A stretch of DNA of 64,000 bases. Origin: JBNGOQ01 sp050589645 (GTDB taxonomy: Bacteria; Bacteroidota; Bacteroidia; Flavobacteriales; Flavobacteriaceae). Shown one piece after another: positions 24,748-33,416 of the stretch; position 1 is the stretch's first letter; each line of letters opens with the position of its first letter. The translations under genes and the position numbers were made by a program. The stretch is from NCBI RefSeq assembly GCF_050589645.1, contig NZ_JBNGOQ010000001.1:372001-436000 (forward strand), written 5' to 3'. The notes under the pieces were generated by a model, which saw nothing but the letters and a program-made list of their open reading frames with translations, ran no database searches and was not told the origin of the DNA.

Positions 24748-25827
24748 TTATTCTACGGAATTGGCGATGGCCAACAACTGCTTTTCCAAGGTGGCTATCT
24801 CTTTTAAGGGACCCAGTCCAAATTGGTGCAGGACACATTTGCCGCCCCGGTAAATGATGTTTACCGAACCCAGCTCCACCTCATTGCCATTGGAAACGCC
24901 GCTTCCGGTATACACCATAACATTGGCTTTTTTGTTGTTGGCCAATTTGGTCACGTAGCTGTTGGTAAGTTCGGCGTCGGGCATAGCGGCCTTGACGGTC
25001 TTGTCGGCGGTTTGTGAGATCAGCTTTCTGTTCCATATAATGCCCTGGTAACAGAACAACATGGAGTTGGCTCCGGCAATAGGTGCATAGTTGAACCAAC
25101 CGATCATTTCCTTTTCCATGGCCCTGTTCCCCTCTTGTTCATGCCACCCCTCGGGCAGGGTAATTGAAAATTCGTCGTGGGTCCAGCGAGTGGGCGCACT
25201 TTTTTGGGAACCGCCATCTTCTGCATCGGCGGTAGGTCCATTGGTCGTTGCGGCCTGGGAAACATCCGAGTCGTCGGCGGTCTCCGTGCTGCTGATTTCC
25301 TGGACACCACTTAACTGTTCCCCCGGGAGTCGAAAACTTTGAAAGATGTTTTCAATAACGGCCTCCCATTTCTTAAGGTCTTTTTCATTTAGGATCGCTA
25401 TGGCATAGAGACCCTGATCCTGCAGTCCTAAACTCCCTACCAGGCCGTATAGGGTAACCGTAATGCCCGAAGCATTGTAGTCGGATTTGTAAACACCCCA
25501 CTTGGCCTGAAGGCCATTTATTTTCAGCTGCTTAATTTCGCTATGCGTTTCAGGCTTGGATAGCCCGGAGGATTTTAAGGTGGCCAAACCGTTTAAAAAC
25601 AGTTGGTCAATATCATTAGTGTCCTCGTTGTATTCAACGATAAGCGATTTGCTCTTTCCCTTGAAGATATAGACTTTATCAACGGTTTGAGGCTCCAATG
25701 CCCAACCCTTGGGCAGATCTAGGACAAAACGGCCTTGAAGATCTTCATAGGTGTTTTGACCAAAGACGTGTTGGGAAATACCGGTGAGTAACAATGCAAA
25801 AATGAGGTGTAAAATTGTCCGTTTCAT
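24748..25827 (-). CDS. secreted protein with two PsbP/DUF1795-like domains
   Basis: The start is set at ATG 25827, where a signal peptide begins (MKRTILHLIFALLLTGISQ); 359 residues. Two related domains are visible: FVLDLPKGWALEP near residue 30 and FSITLPEGWHEQEG near residue 215, each opening like PsbP/Mog1/DUF1795 proteins. An acidic, serine-rich linker joins them. Probably a periplasmic partner of the PQQ-propeller protein, with which it overlaps almost directly (seven-base gap). Confidence 0.8.
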   Translation of the reverse strand: MKRTILHLIFALLLTGISQHVFGQNTYEDLQGRFVLDLPKGWALEPQTVDKVYIFKGKSKSLIVEYNEDTNDIDQLFLNGLATLKSSGLSKPETHSEIKQLKINGLQAKWGVYKSDYNASGITVTLYGLVGSLGLQDQGLYAIAILNEKDLKKWEAVIENIFQSFRLPGEQLSGVQEISSTETADDSDVSQAATTNGPTADAEDGGSQKSAPTRWTHDEFSITLPEGWHEQEGNRAMEKEMIGWFNYAPIAGANSMLFCYQGIIWNRKLISQTADKTVKAAMPDAELTNSYVTKLANNKKANVMVYTGSGVSNGNEVELGSVNIIYRGGKCVLHQFGLGPLKEIATLEKQLLAIANSVE

Positions 25828-26007
25828 AGTGCTAGGATTTATGTTATGTACTAAAATTACAAAATAGACCATAGACGCTTTGCCAGCGACGTTTCAAAAG
25901 CTAATACGGAGGTTACATGGGGGAAATTTTGTTGGTATGGTTTGGTTAGGGCGTTTTAATGGAATTACTTTCAAAATTGTCCCTAGGCAATAAAAATTAT
26001 TCTTTTA

Positions 26008-26928
26008 TTATTTTTTCCCAAGGCCAAACAAATCCTGTATCGATGTATGCTCACGATGAAGCAGCCAAGCGATTAGCATTCCAAAGACAAAATTGGAGGC
26101 AAGACCTTCGATCATATGGCTTAGGCGTACACTGGCACTCGGCATAAGTGGATTTGCCAAAATTAGACCTGATATCTGTGGAACGGTAAAGAAAAGCCCC
26201 AATAGAACGGCAGTACGCCAAACATTTAATTTAGAACCTCGTATGATGGGAATGGCGCAAAGCGTCCACAGCATGGCACGTAATGCCTGAAACGGAAATA
26301 ATCCCGGATCCGAACTTAAAGTATTGACTGTGTGCTCCCAAAAAGGCAGTATGGCTCCCGGACTCCCATAAAAAGAGCGCAGGTCAGGATTTTGCCATGC
26401 AATATAGTACCCTGCACCCCAATAGAGTACAATATAAAGAAGTGCGATGCCCAATAATTTAAATAGCGTCTGTTTAACCGACATTTTCATTTCTGCCTTA
26501 GGTTCTATCGCCTCCTTCGCTCTTCCTTTGCCCAGAATCCATACGGCCAGTGGTATACAAACAAAAGCTACCGGTAGGCCCATTATAAACAGCCGTGGTA
26601 AAAGTTTTGCACTTACTGTGATATTTGACATGAAATACCAAGTTTCAATTTGTGTTAAAACAGTTACCGCTCCATAATAGGCAAAGGCCAATAACAGGGC
26701 TAATTTCCATCCATGCCAATGTGAGCTTAGAATTAATGCGATGATAAGAAGGGTGTTGAGCATCCCGAAAATAAAGAATCCAAGGTTATCAGGCAACAGC
26801 CCCGGCTCCGATTCTATATCGGGAATCATCCCTGAAACGGCCATTGACCCGATTATAAACAGGATAAAAAACAATAATAGCAGCAAAGCAGTACGCCCTG
26901 TCCAATTTAAAATTTGTTTTGCACCCAT
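26008..26928 (-). CDS. multi-pass membrane protein (306 aa)
   Basis: About eight hydrophobic segments over the entire length, starting with LLLLLFFILFIIGSMAVSG and ending with ASNFVFGMLIAWLLHREH. Some features recall CPBP-type membrane proteins but the EExxxR and HxxxN motifs are missing, so I do not assign the family. Single gene; no repeat directly at either end. Confidence 0.75.
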   Translation of the reverse strand: MGAKQILNWTGRTALLLLLFFILFIIGSMAVSGMIPDIESEPGLLPDNLGFFIFGMLNTLLIIALILSSHWHGWKLALLLAFAYYGAVTVLTQIETWYFMSNITVSAKLLPRLFIMGLPVAFVCIPLAVWILGKGRAKEAIEPKAEMKMSVKQTLFKLLGIALLYIVLYWGAGYYIAWQNPDLRSFYGSPGAILPFWEHTVNTLSSDPGLFPFQALRAMLWTLCAIPIIRGSKLNVWRTAVLLGLFFTVPQISGLILANPLMPSASVRLSHMIEGLASNFVFGMLIAWLLHREHTSIQDLFGLGKK

Positions 26929-27278
26929 CTTTGGCAGTTTATTGCTTGATGATTTTACCTTAGGTTAGCTATTGTTCGTTAGACAAGAACATCCCAATTT
27001 CAATTATTTAATTTCCCACTTAGTGCTGTACGGTATTTATTTTTCTTACATAGACTTTAAAAACTTAAAATATTTAGATAGGAGGCATAACAAGATAAAG
27101 TTTAAAAAGGCGATGCCAACTGACAAAAGTCATAGAATATACTAGCGTAAAAGTCAGTTTTAATGGGGTTTTTGTTTTGGGAATGAAGAAAGATTCGTGC
27201 GGGTTTGTAAATCGGTTGTTTAACGTAACGACCCTATGCCTCCCAAATGGCCTTAGATTTAATTCTAGTCATTTTATA

Positions 27279-27298
27279 ATCCTTTTTTTGAACTTTAA
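27279..27298 (+). repeat. TTTTTTTGAACTTTA direct repeat, copy 6
   Basis: ATCCTTTTTTTGAACTTTAA; the only strong copy outside 3.4-9.4 kb. Confidence 0.5.
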
Positions 27299-27428
27299 TT
27301 ATAAATCCGTTTTGTTTTTCATAGTTCATATTTTGGGTCAGGCCCATATTTGTTCAATCCTTTTTTTTTCTTTTCTTGAAACTCAATCCACTTCTTGTGG
27401 GCCCTTTGTCATTTCCTATGGGCTGTAA

Positions 27429-27571
27429 TTATTCCAATTTCACTTCTGCCATGAATTTTCGGTAAAGGCCAGGTAATGAAGCATAGGAACGGCCTAGCTG
27501 GTAGGCCCGTGCATTGCGGACCAAAGATATTAAAGCGGACAAAATTCTCAAATTGCGGAACTTTTGTAACC
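27429..27571 (-). pseudogene. orphan C-terminal coding remnant
   Basis: Minus-strand frame of 47 codons ending in TAA (27429-27431) after an in-frame TAG, without a start. The text (LRILSALISLVRNARAYQ, then LGRSYASLPGLYRKFMAEV) is convincingly protein-like and probably the end of a gene lost by deletion. Family not recognised. Confidence 0.4.
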
Positions 27572-27598
27572 AAACCTATTTCCCGAAGTATGTAATGT

Positions 27599-29029
27599 AT
27601 GGTCCGCACGCAAAAATCAAGAATAAACCCTTTTTTGGGTAAGGTGTTGGTGCTTTGTATGGTACTGAGTTACACCTCATGCCGCCAGGGACCCGAAAAG
27701 GCAAAATTTCCCGGGACACCCGATCTCGCTGCTCAAATTGACACGCTAATCCGTCCCCTTTCCAATTCAAATAATTTTAGTGGGATGGTGTTTGTCAAAC
27801 AAAAGGATAGCATCGTGTTATCAAAACCCTATGGGTATGCCGACCGCGAAAGCCGAACAAAAACCACGGTAAGAACAAAATTCTTGATTGGTTCCATTTC
27901 AGCCATGTTCACGGCGGTAGCCATCATGCAGCTTGTAGAAGAAGGAAAGTTGTCCGTTGATGACCCGCTCCACCAATTTATCCCCCAAATTGCGAATTCA
28001 GAAAGAATCACCATTCATCACTTACTTACGGAAAGATCCGGATTGCCAAGAGTTGTTTCGCAAGCAGACGGGTCTTACACCAAATTGACCAAAACCGCCC
28101 ATACCTTGGATGCGCTGGTGGATCTGATCAAAGAATTGGAGCCGATCGCCGAGCCAGGGGCAAAGTATAGACACTCTGGCTCTTCCTATATTCTTTTGGC
28201 CAAGGTAATAGAATTGGTGTCCGGAGCATCCTTTGGGGAATATCTTGAACACAAAATTTTTTCCCCTTTGGGAATGACCGATACGGGGCATTTTGGGTAT
28301 GATAAAGTTTATGACCACATTCAGGATTTGGCCATAGGATATGAGCAGGAAGGGGTGACAGAATTAAAGCGTGCGGAACGAATTCACTGGTCCACGAAAA
28401 TTGGGCATGCTTCCATATATTCCACGGCGCACGACCTCAATACCTTTGCAGAGGCTATGATGCGCAAAAAGTTGCTGACGAGTGATTCTTGGACGAAAAT
28501 GACAACGTCCTATTATGGATCGACTTTAGGATACGGCATGTCCAGTAAACGCCAGGACGATCGACTCCGCCATTACCGAAGCGGAAGCTCACCTGGTTTT
28601 TCGTGCTATTTTGTAGTTTATCCCGAAGAAGGGTTAACGGTGATAATGTTATCGAATATTAAGATACACATCCCTTACTTTAACGTTCCCAAAATCGCCG
28701 CGATAGTTTTCGGGGAAGACTATGAACAGCTAAACCTCGTTAGTCCCACTGAAGTCAAGTATGACCTGGCACGGGAAATGCTCGGGACCTTTCAGTTTGA
28801 TGAAAATTTTTACAATCCGAATGGTACGGTTACCATTACCTATGATCATGGGATGTTACTTTCCGATGGGGCCCCATTAATACCCGTTGTAGGCCGGGAA
28901 GGTCAGATCATTAAATTCATTAACAGGCAATTTTGGTCCAGATTGGAGTTTGTGCCAGATAGCCTGGGAAATTATTCAAAATTGAAATTCGATGAATTTA
29001 TAGGAGAAAGAAGTCGGTTTCCAAAGTAG
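27599..29029 (+). CDS. beta-lactamase-fold protein lacking catalytic motifs (putative pseudoenzyme, lipoprotein)
   Basis: 476 residues, lipobox SYTSC (C28). The fold is that of serine beta-lactamase/esterase proteins, but every catalytic motif is changed: the SxxK block reads S99-I-S-A102, the YxN block reads H182-S-G, and HxG reads R317-S-G. HLLTHTSGLP is also altered to HLLTERSGLP. The codon for A102 is an ordinary GCC and the frame is intact, so this looks like a maintained non-enzymatic homologue rather than a frameshifted gene. Plus strand, against the array polarity. Two relatives in the window keep the motifs. Confidence 0.85.
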   Translation: MVRTQKSRINPFLGKVLVLCMVLSYTSCRQGPEKAKFPGTPDLAAQIDTLIRPLSNSNNFSGMVFVKQKDSIVLSKPYGYADRESRTKTTVRTKFLIGSISAMFTAVAIMQLVEEGKLSVDDPLHQFIPQIANSERITIHHLLTERSGLPRVVSQADGSYTKLTKTAHTLDALVDLIKELEPIAEPGAKYRHSGSSYILLAKVIELVSGASFGEYLEHKIFSPLGMTDTGHFGYDKVYDHIQDLAIGYEQEGVTELKRAERIHWSTKIGHASIYSTAHDLNTFAEAMMRKKLLTSDSWTKMTTSYYGSTLGYGMSSKRQDDRLRHYRSGSSPGFSCYFVVYPEEGLTVIMLSNIKIHIPYFNVPKIAAIVFGEDYEQLNLVSPTEVKYDLAREMLGTFQFDENFYNPNGTVTITYDHGMLLSDGAPLIPVVGREGQIIKFINRQFWSRLEFVPDSLGNYSKLKFDEFIGERSRFPK

Positions 29030-29176
29030 AAGCGGCCCAATTCCCTAAGGACGCAGTTGAATCGACCGCCATTTGAATTTGTTCGGTTTCCTTTTCTGTC
29101 ACATTTTGCAACCGACACAAATGAAGCATAACAGGATTGTCTACTTTGGCAGGTAGGGTATTACCAGTGATGTATA
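29005..29176 (-). pseudogene. orphan coding remnant antisense to a gene end
   Basis: Minus-strand frame open for about 57 codons (GNTLPAKVDNPVMLHLC, then NVTEKETEQIQMAVDSTASL), running slightly into the antisense of the preceding plus-strand gene. It follows the stop of the gene 29186-30265 without a start. Looks like protein but the family is not recognised. Confidence 0.28.
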
Positions 29177-29185
29177 CCCTTATTT

Positions 29186-30265
29186 CTAGTCAATTTTTTT
29201 TAAGTCCTTGATTTCTTCTGCTATGTTTTCCGCAATTTCTTCTAAGATATCTCCAGTTTCATCAAAACTGGTATTACTCAAGATGGAAACACCCATATTG
29301 TATTTTGGATAAATCATCAGCCAATTTTGCATTCCAAAAATCCCTCCGTGATGTCTGTAAATTATATTGTCATTTTCTTTAATGATGTTCCAATGATAGC
29401 CGATTGAGAAATCATATGGCGTTTCAAGAAATTCCTTGTGTGATTCTTTTATTATAGGGTTAGTCTCGTCCAACTGTAATCGTATGTATTTAAGTAGGTC
29501 CGATGTTGTTGAATGTAGTCCAACCGTACCACCCCATAAATTCCGTTTAAAATTTGGCATCAATTCATTTTCATCATTATAGCCTTTTATTAAGCGAGAC
29601 TGCTCTTCTTCATTCAAGTCAAATTTTGTGCTTTTCATTTCATTTGGCACAAAAATGTACTTTGATAATAGTTGCTCGTATGGCATATCATATACTTTTT
29701 CTATAATGTATGCCATCAACTCAGGTGCCGTATTGGAATATGCATAGTTTGAACCGATTTTTGATTCTATTTTTATTTCTTTTAATCCTTCAAAAAAATC
29801 AGGTTTATTCTCTCCTTTAATGGGGAAATTTGGGAACCCACTGGTGTGGGTTAAAAGATGTTTGATCGTTACGGGTTTTTTATCAAATTCAAGATTCGGG
29901 TAAGATTGTTCTAAATAGATTCGAACATCATCGTTTAAATTGATTTTACCGTCCAGAACAGCTTTTGCCGCTATTGTACCTAAAAATGTTTTTGTTACTG
30001 AAGCGATTTCATAAACGGTAGAATCGTTAGGCGGGTTTTCCTTTCCAATTTCGAGTTCCCCGTAATGTTTTGATATTTCAATTTCATCTTTTACGACAGC
30101 TATGGAGACAGAATGAAATCGTTCGTCTTTTAGAAGGGTAATGGCATTTTCTTCAACGATATTTGAAATTTCGTCCGAAGAATTTTCAAACTTCCTTTCT
30201 TTTTTATTGTCTTTGCAACTGATTACAATTGCAACTAAAAAAATCCCCAAAAGTAGTTTTTTCAT
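29186..30265 (-). CDS. serine hydrolase, beta-lactamase fold (lipoprotein)
   Basis: 359 residues, lipobox VISC (C17). All catalytic motifs are present: S89-V-T-K92, YSN in YAYSNTAPEL and HxG in YRHHGGIFGM, together with HLLTHTSGFP. It is shorter than the homologue at 6187-7566 because the C-terminal DUF3471-like domain is missing. Exported and membrane-anchored; substrate unknown. It faces the motif-less homologue at 27599-29029 tail to tail. Confidence 0.9.
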   Translation of the reverse strand: MKKLLLGIFLVAIVISCKDNKKERKFENSSDEISNIVEENAITLLKDERFHSVSIAVVKDEIEISKHYGELEIGKENPPNDSTVYEIASVTKTFLGTIAAKAVLDGKINLNDDVRIYLEQSYPNLEFDKKPVTIKHLLTHTSGFPNFPIKGENKPDFFEGLKEIKIESKIGSNYAYSNTAPELMAYIIEKVYDMPYEQLLSKYIFVPNEMKSTKFDLNEEEQSRLIKGYNDENELMPNFKRNLWGGTVGLHSTTSDLLKYIRLQLDETNPIIKESHKEFLETPYDFSIGYHWNIIKENDNIIYRHHGGIFGMQNWLMIYPKYNMGVSILSNTSFDETGDILEEIAENIAEEIKDLKKID

Positions 30266-30285
30266 TTAAGTTGGTTTGTTTTTCA

Positions 30286-30397
30286 AATGGCACATAACCG
30301 GCTTTATACACCAATTTTTCGGTTTATAACGGGCCTTTATTTTATTGTTTATCTTTCGTTTAAGGACCAAAACCGTTATTTTTTAGGTATGGTGTTG
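30286..30397 (-). repeat. attC-like element S9
   Basis: Minus strand: TTGCCAACACCATACC, a 70-base AT-rich centre, then GGTGTATAAAGCCGGTTATG. CACCATAC and GTGTAT-type arms face each other. It follows the stop of the gene 30408-30944 by about ten bases. Confidence 0.5.
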
Positions 30398-30407
30398 GCA
30401 ACAGTTT

Positions 30408-30944
30408 TTATTCCACTTTTAACGAGTCACTTTCTTTCGCTAATGTTTTAATGACATCTAAAAGTCCGCCTTCAAATCCAGATACTTGTTTTATAAAGGG
30501 TAAGTGCGCTCCAATTGACCTGCCTTTATATATTTTATTGTCCTTAACCCAAAAGATGAAAGTTTCATTAAAATCTGTTTTTGTGGCTTTAGTCGATGGG
30601 TGTGCTATTTTCGGCAAATCAGATTCCATTCGAATCAAGAACATAACTTTTTCTTCATCAGGAATCGCCTCTACTATTTCAAGTTTTAAATTTGGAAGAA
30701 GTGATTCAATTCTCTTTACCGCAGATTTTAATTCGTCCCGACTCCTAAATTTTCTTCCTTCTGTTGAGGTGTGCTCGTAATTCTCAACAAATAATGTATC
30801 GATCAGGTCGATTTTATTTTCATTGTAAACTTCATTGAAATAACGAGAAGTCAATTCAAGATTGGACCGACGTAGATCGTCTTTGATTTTGGTTTCTGAA
30901 CACGATGTAACCGTAATCAGAAATAATAAAAGTAATTGCCTCAT
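30408..30944 (-). CDS. SnoaL-like lipoprotein
   Basis: 178 residues, lipobox VTSC (C15). The mature part is a SnoaL/NTF2-like domain: SRYFNEVYNENKIDLIDTLFVENYEHTS is the classic opening helix and strand, followed by LLPNLKLEIVEAIPDEEKVMFLIRME and FNETFIFWVKDNKIYKG. Members are cyclases or ligand-binding proteins; here it is exported. Single gene between elements S9 and L8. Confidence 0.85.
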   Translation of the reverse strand: MRQLLLLFLITVTSCSETKIKDDLRRSNLELTSRYFNEVYNENKIDLIDTLFVENYEHTSTEGRKFRSRDELKSAVKRIESLLPNLKLEIVEAIPDEEKVMFLIRMESDLPKIAHPSTKATKTDFNETFIFWVKDNKIYKGRSIGAHLPFIKQVSGFEGGLLDVIKTLAKESDSLKVE

Positions 30945-30966
30945 TGGAATATCAGTTGTTTAATTG

Positions 30967-31071
30967 TTGCCAACTATGGGATATAAGGAAATTTCCGCGT
31001 ATCCATGCATACTATGAAAATACTACTTTTTGATCAACTTGGGAGGGGCAGGGTATAGCCGATGTTAGTTC
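30967..31071 (-). repeat. attC-like long element L8
   Basis: Minus strand: AACTAACATCGGCTATACCC, AAGTTGATC, AAAAAGTAGTATTTTC, then CCCATAGTTGGCAAC. The left arm begins two bases after the TGA stop of the adjacent gene. Confidence 0.7.
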
Positions 31072-31642
31072 ACGTTTGTATTACAGTTAATAAAATTCCA
31101 TATAGGATGACACACAAAGCTGAAAAAAACAGAATTTTTCCCGACTTATAAACTCTGGAAATCGTTAACCAATTGAAGAGAAAAATGAATAGAGGAAGAG
31201 CGAAAGGGAGATAACCGTAGTTCCCCTTTAAATCAACTCCGTATCCATCATATCTTAACGAAGTATCGAATGTCAGAAATTTTGTGAATACAAATAAAAT
31301 GAGCATACCCTGAAAAATGCTGTTTGTGTTTGCCACCCTCATTTTTAAGGTTCTTTTTCGGTTGCTATGTAGCGGCTTACTTGTCCAATAGAACATGGTA
31401 AAACAAAATCCAAGCGCTGCGCAAGTCAGTGTGATCAATAATGAATTGTACAAACTGAAAGTCAAGTCTGTTACTAGTATTGAATTCCTATTTCTTATGT
31501 CGGATAAAACCAAAATTGCTTTGTCCGACAACCTAAACCATAGGTGGGTAAGAATTCCGTACCCCAATCCAATAATAATTCCAACATAGAACCTCAGGGG
31601 TCCAATTTCTTTAGTTGATAGTACAGGCTTTACTTTTTGCAA
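31070..31642 (-). CDS. membrane protein (190 aa)
   Basis: Four to five transmembrane segments (FYVGIIIGLGYGILTHLWF, LLITLTCAALGFCFTMFYW, IFQGMLILFVFTKFL, LPFALPLFIFLFNWL and FFSALCVILYGILL). No family recognised. No usable ATG precedes the hydrophobic core; TTG at 31642 is the best start. The stop TGA is followed at once by the repeat arm ACTAACATCGG, and the start lies about 30 bases after the right core of L9, a typical cassette layout. Confidence 0.72.
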   Translation of the reverse strand: MQKVKPVLSTKEIGPLRFYVGIIIGLGYGILTHLWFRLSDKAILVLSDIRNRNSILVTDLTFSLYNSLLITLTCAALGFCFTMFYWTSKPLHSNRKRTLKMRVANTNSIFQGMLILFVFTKFLTFDTSLRYDGYGVDLKGNYGYLPFALPLFIFLFNWLTISRVYKSGKILFFSALCVILYGILLTVIQT

Positions 31643-31663
31643 ATAGTTTTTTGATTTAAATGT

Positions 31664-31767
31664 GAGCTAACTACGGGACATACAGAAAACACGTTGTATC
31701 CATACTATACCCCATGAAAATAGTGCTTTTTGATCAACTTGTGGAGCAGGGTATAGCCGTTGTATCC
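31664..31767 (-). repeat. attC-like long element L9
   Basis: Minus strand: ATACAACGGCTATACCC, AAGTTGATC, AAAAAGCACTATTTTC, GGGGTATAG, closing CCGTAGTTAGCTC. CTATACCC/GGGTATAG is a perfect stem; length about 104 bases. It is the rightmost element of the main array. Confidence 0.7.
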
Positions 31768-31771
31768 AATT

Positions 31772-31987
31772 TTATACTGATTGTTCTACCCATTGACCAT
31801 ATGGGCAAACTTGCTTTATGCACATCTCCGATTTGAATAGTGATAGTTTTTTTGGATCCTCACCGAACAATTTCATTTGGTTTTGTAAAAAGGGCTTGCT
31901 ATTATTGCTCTGCCTCGAGGCAAGCCCAAGTCCTATGAATTTCAGATGAATTGCTTTATTTTTCCTATTTTTATTTATAACCAACAC
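31772..31987 (-). CDS. possible small cassette protein (71 aa)
   Basis: A short basic protein (LVINKNRKNKAIHLKFIG...) ending in a cysteine-containing tail (SEMCIKQVCPYGQWVEQSV). It sits exactly where a first cassette gene would be expected, with element L9 five bases after its stop. There is little room for a promoter because the divergent plus-strand gene starts 11 bases away. It could also be chance. Confidence 0.3.
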   Translation of the reverse strand: MLVINKNRKNKAIHLKFIGLGLASRQSNNSKPFLQNQMKLFGEDPKKLSLFKSEMCIKQVCPYGQWVEQSV

Positions 31988-31998
31988 GCTTTGTTCCT

Positions 31999-32556
31999 AT
32001 GGCCAGATCTGCCCGTCAATACATATTTCTACTTGTTGCAGCCTTTTTTTTTGCAGCTTGTTCTTCAATGAAACTTACGAGGTCCTTCAAATCGGATAGT
32101 TTTGATACCGTTAATAATAAAAAAATATTGGTAGTGTCCAGAACACCGCAGGATGATATCAGGAGGGCCTATGAAAAGGAAATTACAAAAAAACTCAGAG
32201 CTAAAGGCTTAAATGCCACCGCCAGTCATGTTGTTTTTCCCGACTTAAAGCCTTTGACCAACAAGACAGTGGAAAGGATTACCAATACCATATCCATGTT
32301 CAGGGAAGCAGGATTCCAAATTCTTCTGTTGACGTCCTTGAAGGATGTAGAAGAACAGGAAATCTTAAGAAGACGAGAGGGCTATGGCTCCATGTTGGAT
32401 TATTACGGCAACGAATATGTTACCTTAAAAGGCTATTATGACGACCTAAATGCCCCACCCAAATTACCACCCCTTGGGACGGAATTGGAACCTACCACAA
32501 AAAGGACAGTTACCTTTGTACTTGAAGCGGTCTTCGAAAATCTTTTGCAAAGCTAA
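31999..32556 (+). CDS. lipoprotein of a three-member paralogous family
   Basis: 185 residues with a lipobox (FFAAC, C21). The mature chain opens SSMKLTRSFKSDSFDTVNNKKILVVSRTPQDDIRRAYEKEI, the same pattern as proteins at 33417-34055 and 48612-49259 (SS.K.T.SW...KNILVVS...R..FEKD...L...G..A......P). This looks like a DUF4136/CsgG-like alpha/beta fold. Role unknown, probably in the periplasm or at the outer membrane. First plus-strand gene beyond the array. Confidence 0.78.
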   Translation: MARSARQYIFLLVAAFFFAACSSMKLTRSFKSDSFDTVNNKKILVVSRTPQDDIRRAYEKEITKKLRAKGLNATASHVVFPDLKPLTNKTVERITNTISMFREAGFQILLLTSLKDVEEQEILRRREGYGSMLDYYGNEYVTLKGYYDDLNAPPKLPPLGTELEPTTKRTVTFVLEAVFENLLQS

Positions 32557-32985
32557 TCGCGGATGAGCTTCAATAACAAAAGGATTGACTGTTCAACTTC
32601 CAGCCTATATGAGAAATGTGAAAGCAACTTATGAAATTACTGAAGTAGTTGTGGTTGGCCATAATGAAGGCCAACGTTTATATACGGTCGATAATCATAT
32701 GCCTATTATACCTGCTGTACCCATATAGTCATTATTGAACCGGTTCGCGGTCCCATAAAATAGCCGTTTTTGGAAACTTTGGAAATCGACAAGATGAAAT
32801 AGGACGTCCACTTCCTTTTGTGGTGTTTTTTAATAGTTTCCTCAATACACCTTTTACCCAATCTTTGGCCTTTACCTTTCCCTAAGGTCACTTCACTTTG
32901 CATTTTGGTCGTTTTGCCCAGAATAGGCCGGTATCAGCACCCAAAGCATAATACATTTGTCCTGTAAATCAAAAGATAGAAGCCT
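32557..32985. other. 429-base region with a short reading frame
   Basis: Contains a 39-codon frame at 32609-32728 (listed separately) and otherwise no gene, repeat or strong hairpin. Confidence 0.5.
32609..32728 (+). CDS. very short reading frame (39 aa), possible remnant
   Basis: ATG to TAG frame reading MRNVKATYEITEVVVVG and ending NHMPIIPAVPI. The frame is also open some 13 codons upstream. The text looks protein-like, but there is no homologue that I recognise. It may be a small protein or the end of a lost gene. Confidence 0.3.
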   Translation: MRNVKATYEITEVVVVGHNEGQRLYTVDNHMPIIPAVPI

Positions 32986-33234
32986 ATGAAAACGATGAGC
33001 ACAATTTTTCTGACCGGGGTAATCGTAAGCCTGATCATCCCTTTTAACGGAAAACCGGATCTAACACCTATAGAAAGGTATGTAGAACCTTTGTCCTCAA
33101 CATACGAGCCGCTACCGCATGAAGACCTTTTAACGGAGCAAGCTGTTGACCAGCCCAACCCGACGTATGTACCATACCTAATGGAGATATTGGAGCTGAA
33201 AGAAGGCCTCCTGGAAGACATGGACAGCAACTAA
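32986..33234 (+). CDS. small exported protein (82 aa)
   Basis: N-terminal hydrophobic stretch (MSTIFLTGVIVSLIIPFNG) resembling a signal peptide, then an acidic, proline- and glutamate-rich mature part (ERYVEPLSSTYEPLPHEDLL). No family recognised. It is followed after 23 bases by a 43-codon gene and then by the lipoprotein at 33417, all on the plus strand, so the group may be co-transcribed. Confidence 0.6.
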   Translation: MKTMSTIFLTGVIVSLIIPFNGKPDLTPIERYVEPLSSTYEPLPHEDLLTEQAVDQPNPTYVPYLMEILELKEGLLEDMDSN

Positions 33235-33257
33235 CGCAATAACAAAAATTCAATAAT

Positions 33258-33389
33258 ATGAAAACGATCGAATCAATTAAAAGGATACCCACAATTTGGG
33301 GATACCCAAAAAAAAGGAAACTGCACCAAGATCTCGGAAGACTGCGATCTAGGTACGAAAATGACGAAAATATCTTTCTGTTCATTTAG
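33258..33389 (+). CDS. small basic protein (43 aa)
   Basis: Too short for ordinary gene finding. It starts MKTIESIKRIPTIWGYPKKR and is basic throughout, ending NDENIFLFI. Its position between the gene at 32986 and the lipoprotein at 33417, in the same direction and with 23- and 27-base gaps, is the main argument that it is real. Function unknown. Confidence 0.45.
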   Translation: MKTIESIKRIPTIWGYPKKRKLHQDLGRLRSRYENDENIFLFI

Positions 33390-33416
33390 CCCTTAACGGA
33401 TTGAAAACTGGAAATT

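Larger units (their letters stand above)
26929..27598. other. 670-base intergenic region between divergent genes
   Basis: AT-rich stretch with one direct-repeat copy (27279-27298) and a coding remnant (27429-27571). A tandem ATTGCGGA pair near 27510 and 27550 lies upstream of the plus-strand gene at 27599 and could be regulatory. No complete gene, RNA or hairpin element was seen. Confidence 0.55.

Noticed and set aside
27177..27428. Plus-strand 83-codon frame in the 27-kb gap
   Set aside because: Composition is hydrophobic from AT-rich DNA, it runs across the direct repeat, and a better protein-like remnant lies on the opposite strand.
1430..31987. Search for an integron integrase (IntI) or other tyrosine recombinase at either array end
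   Set aside because: No reading frame in the window has the R...HxxR...Y pattern of a tyrosine recombinase or a serine recombinase domain; the right end passes directly into lipoprotein genes.
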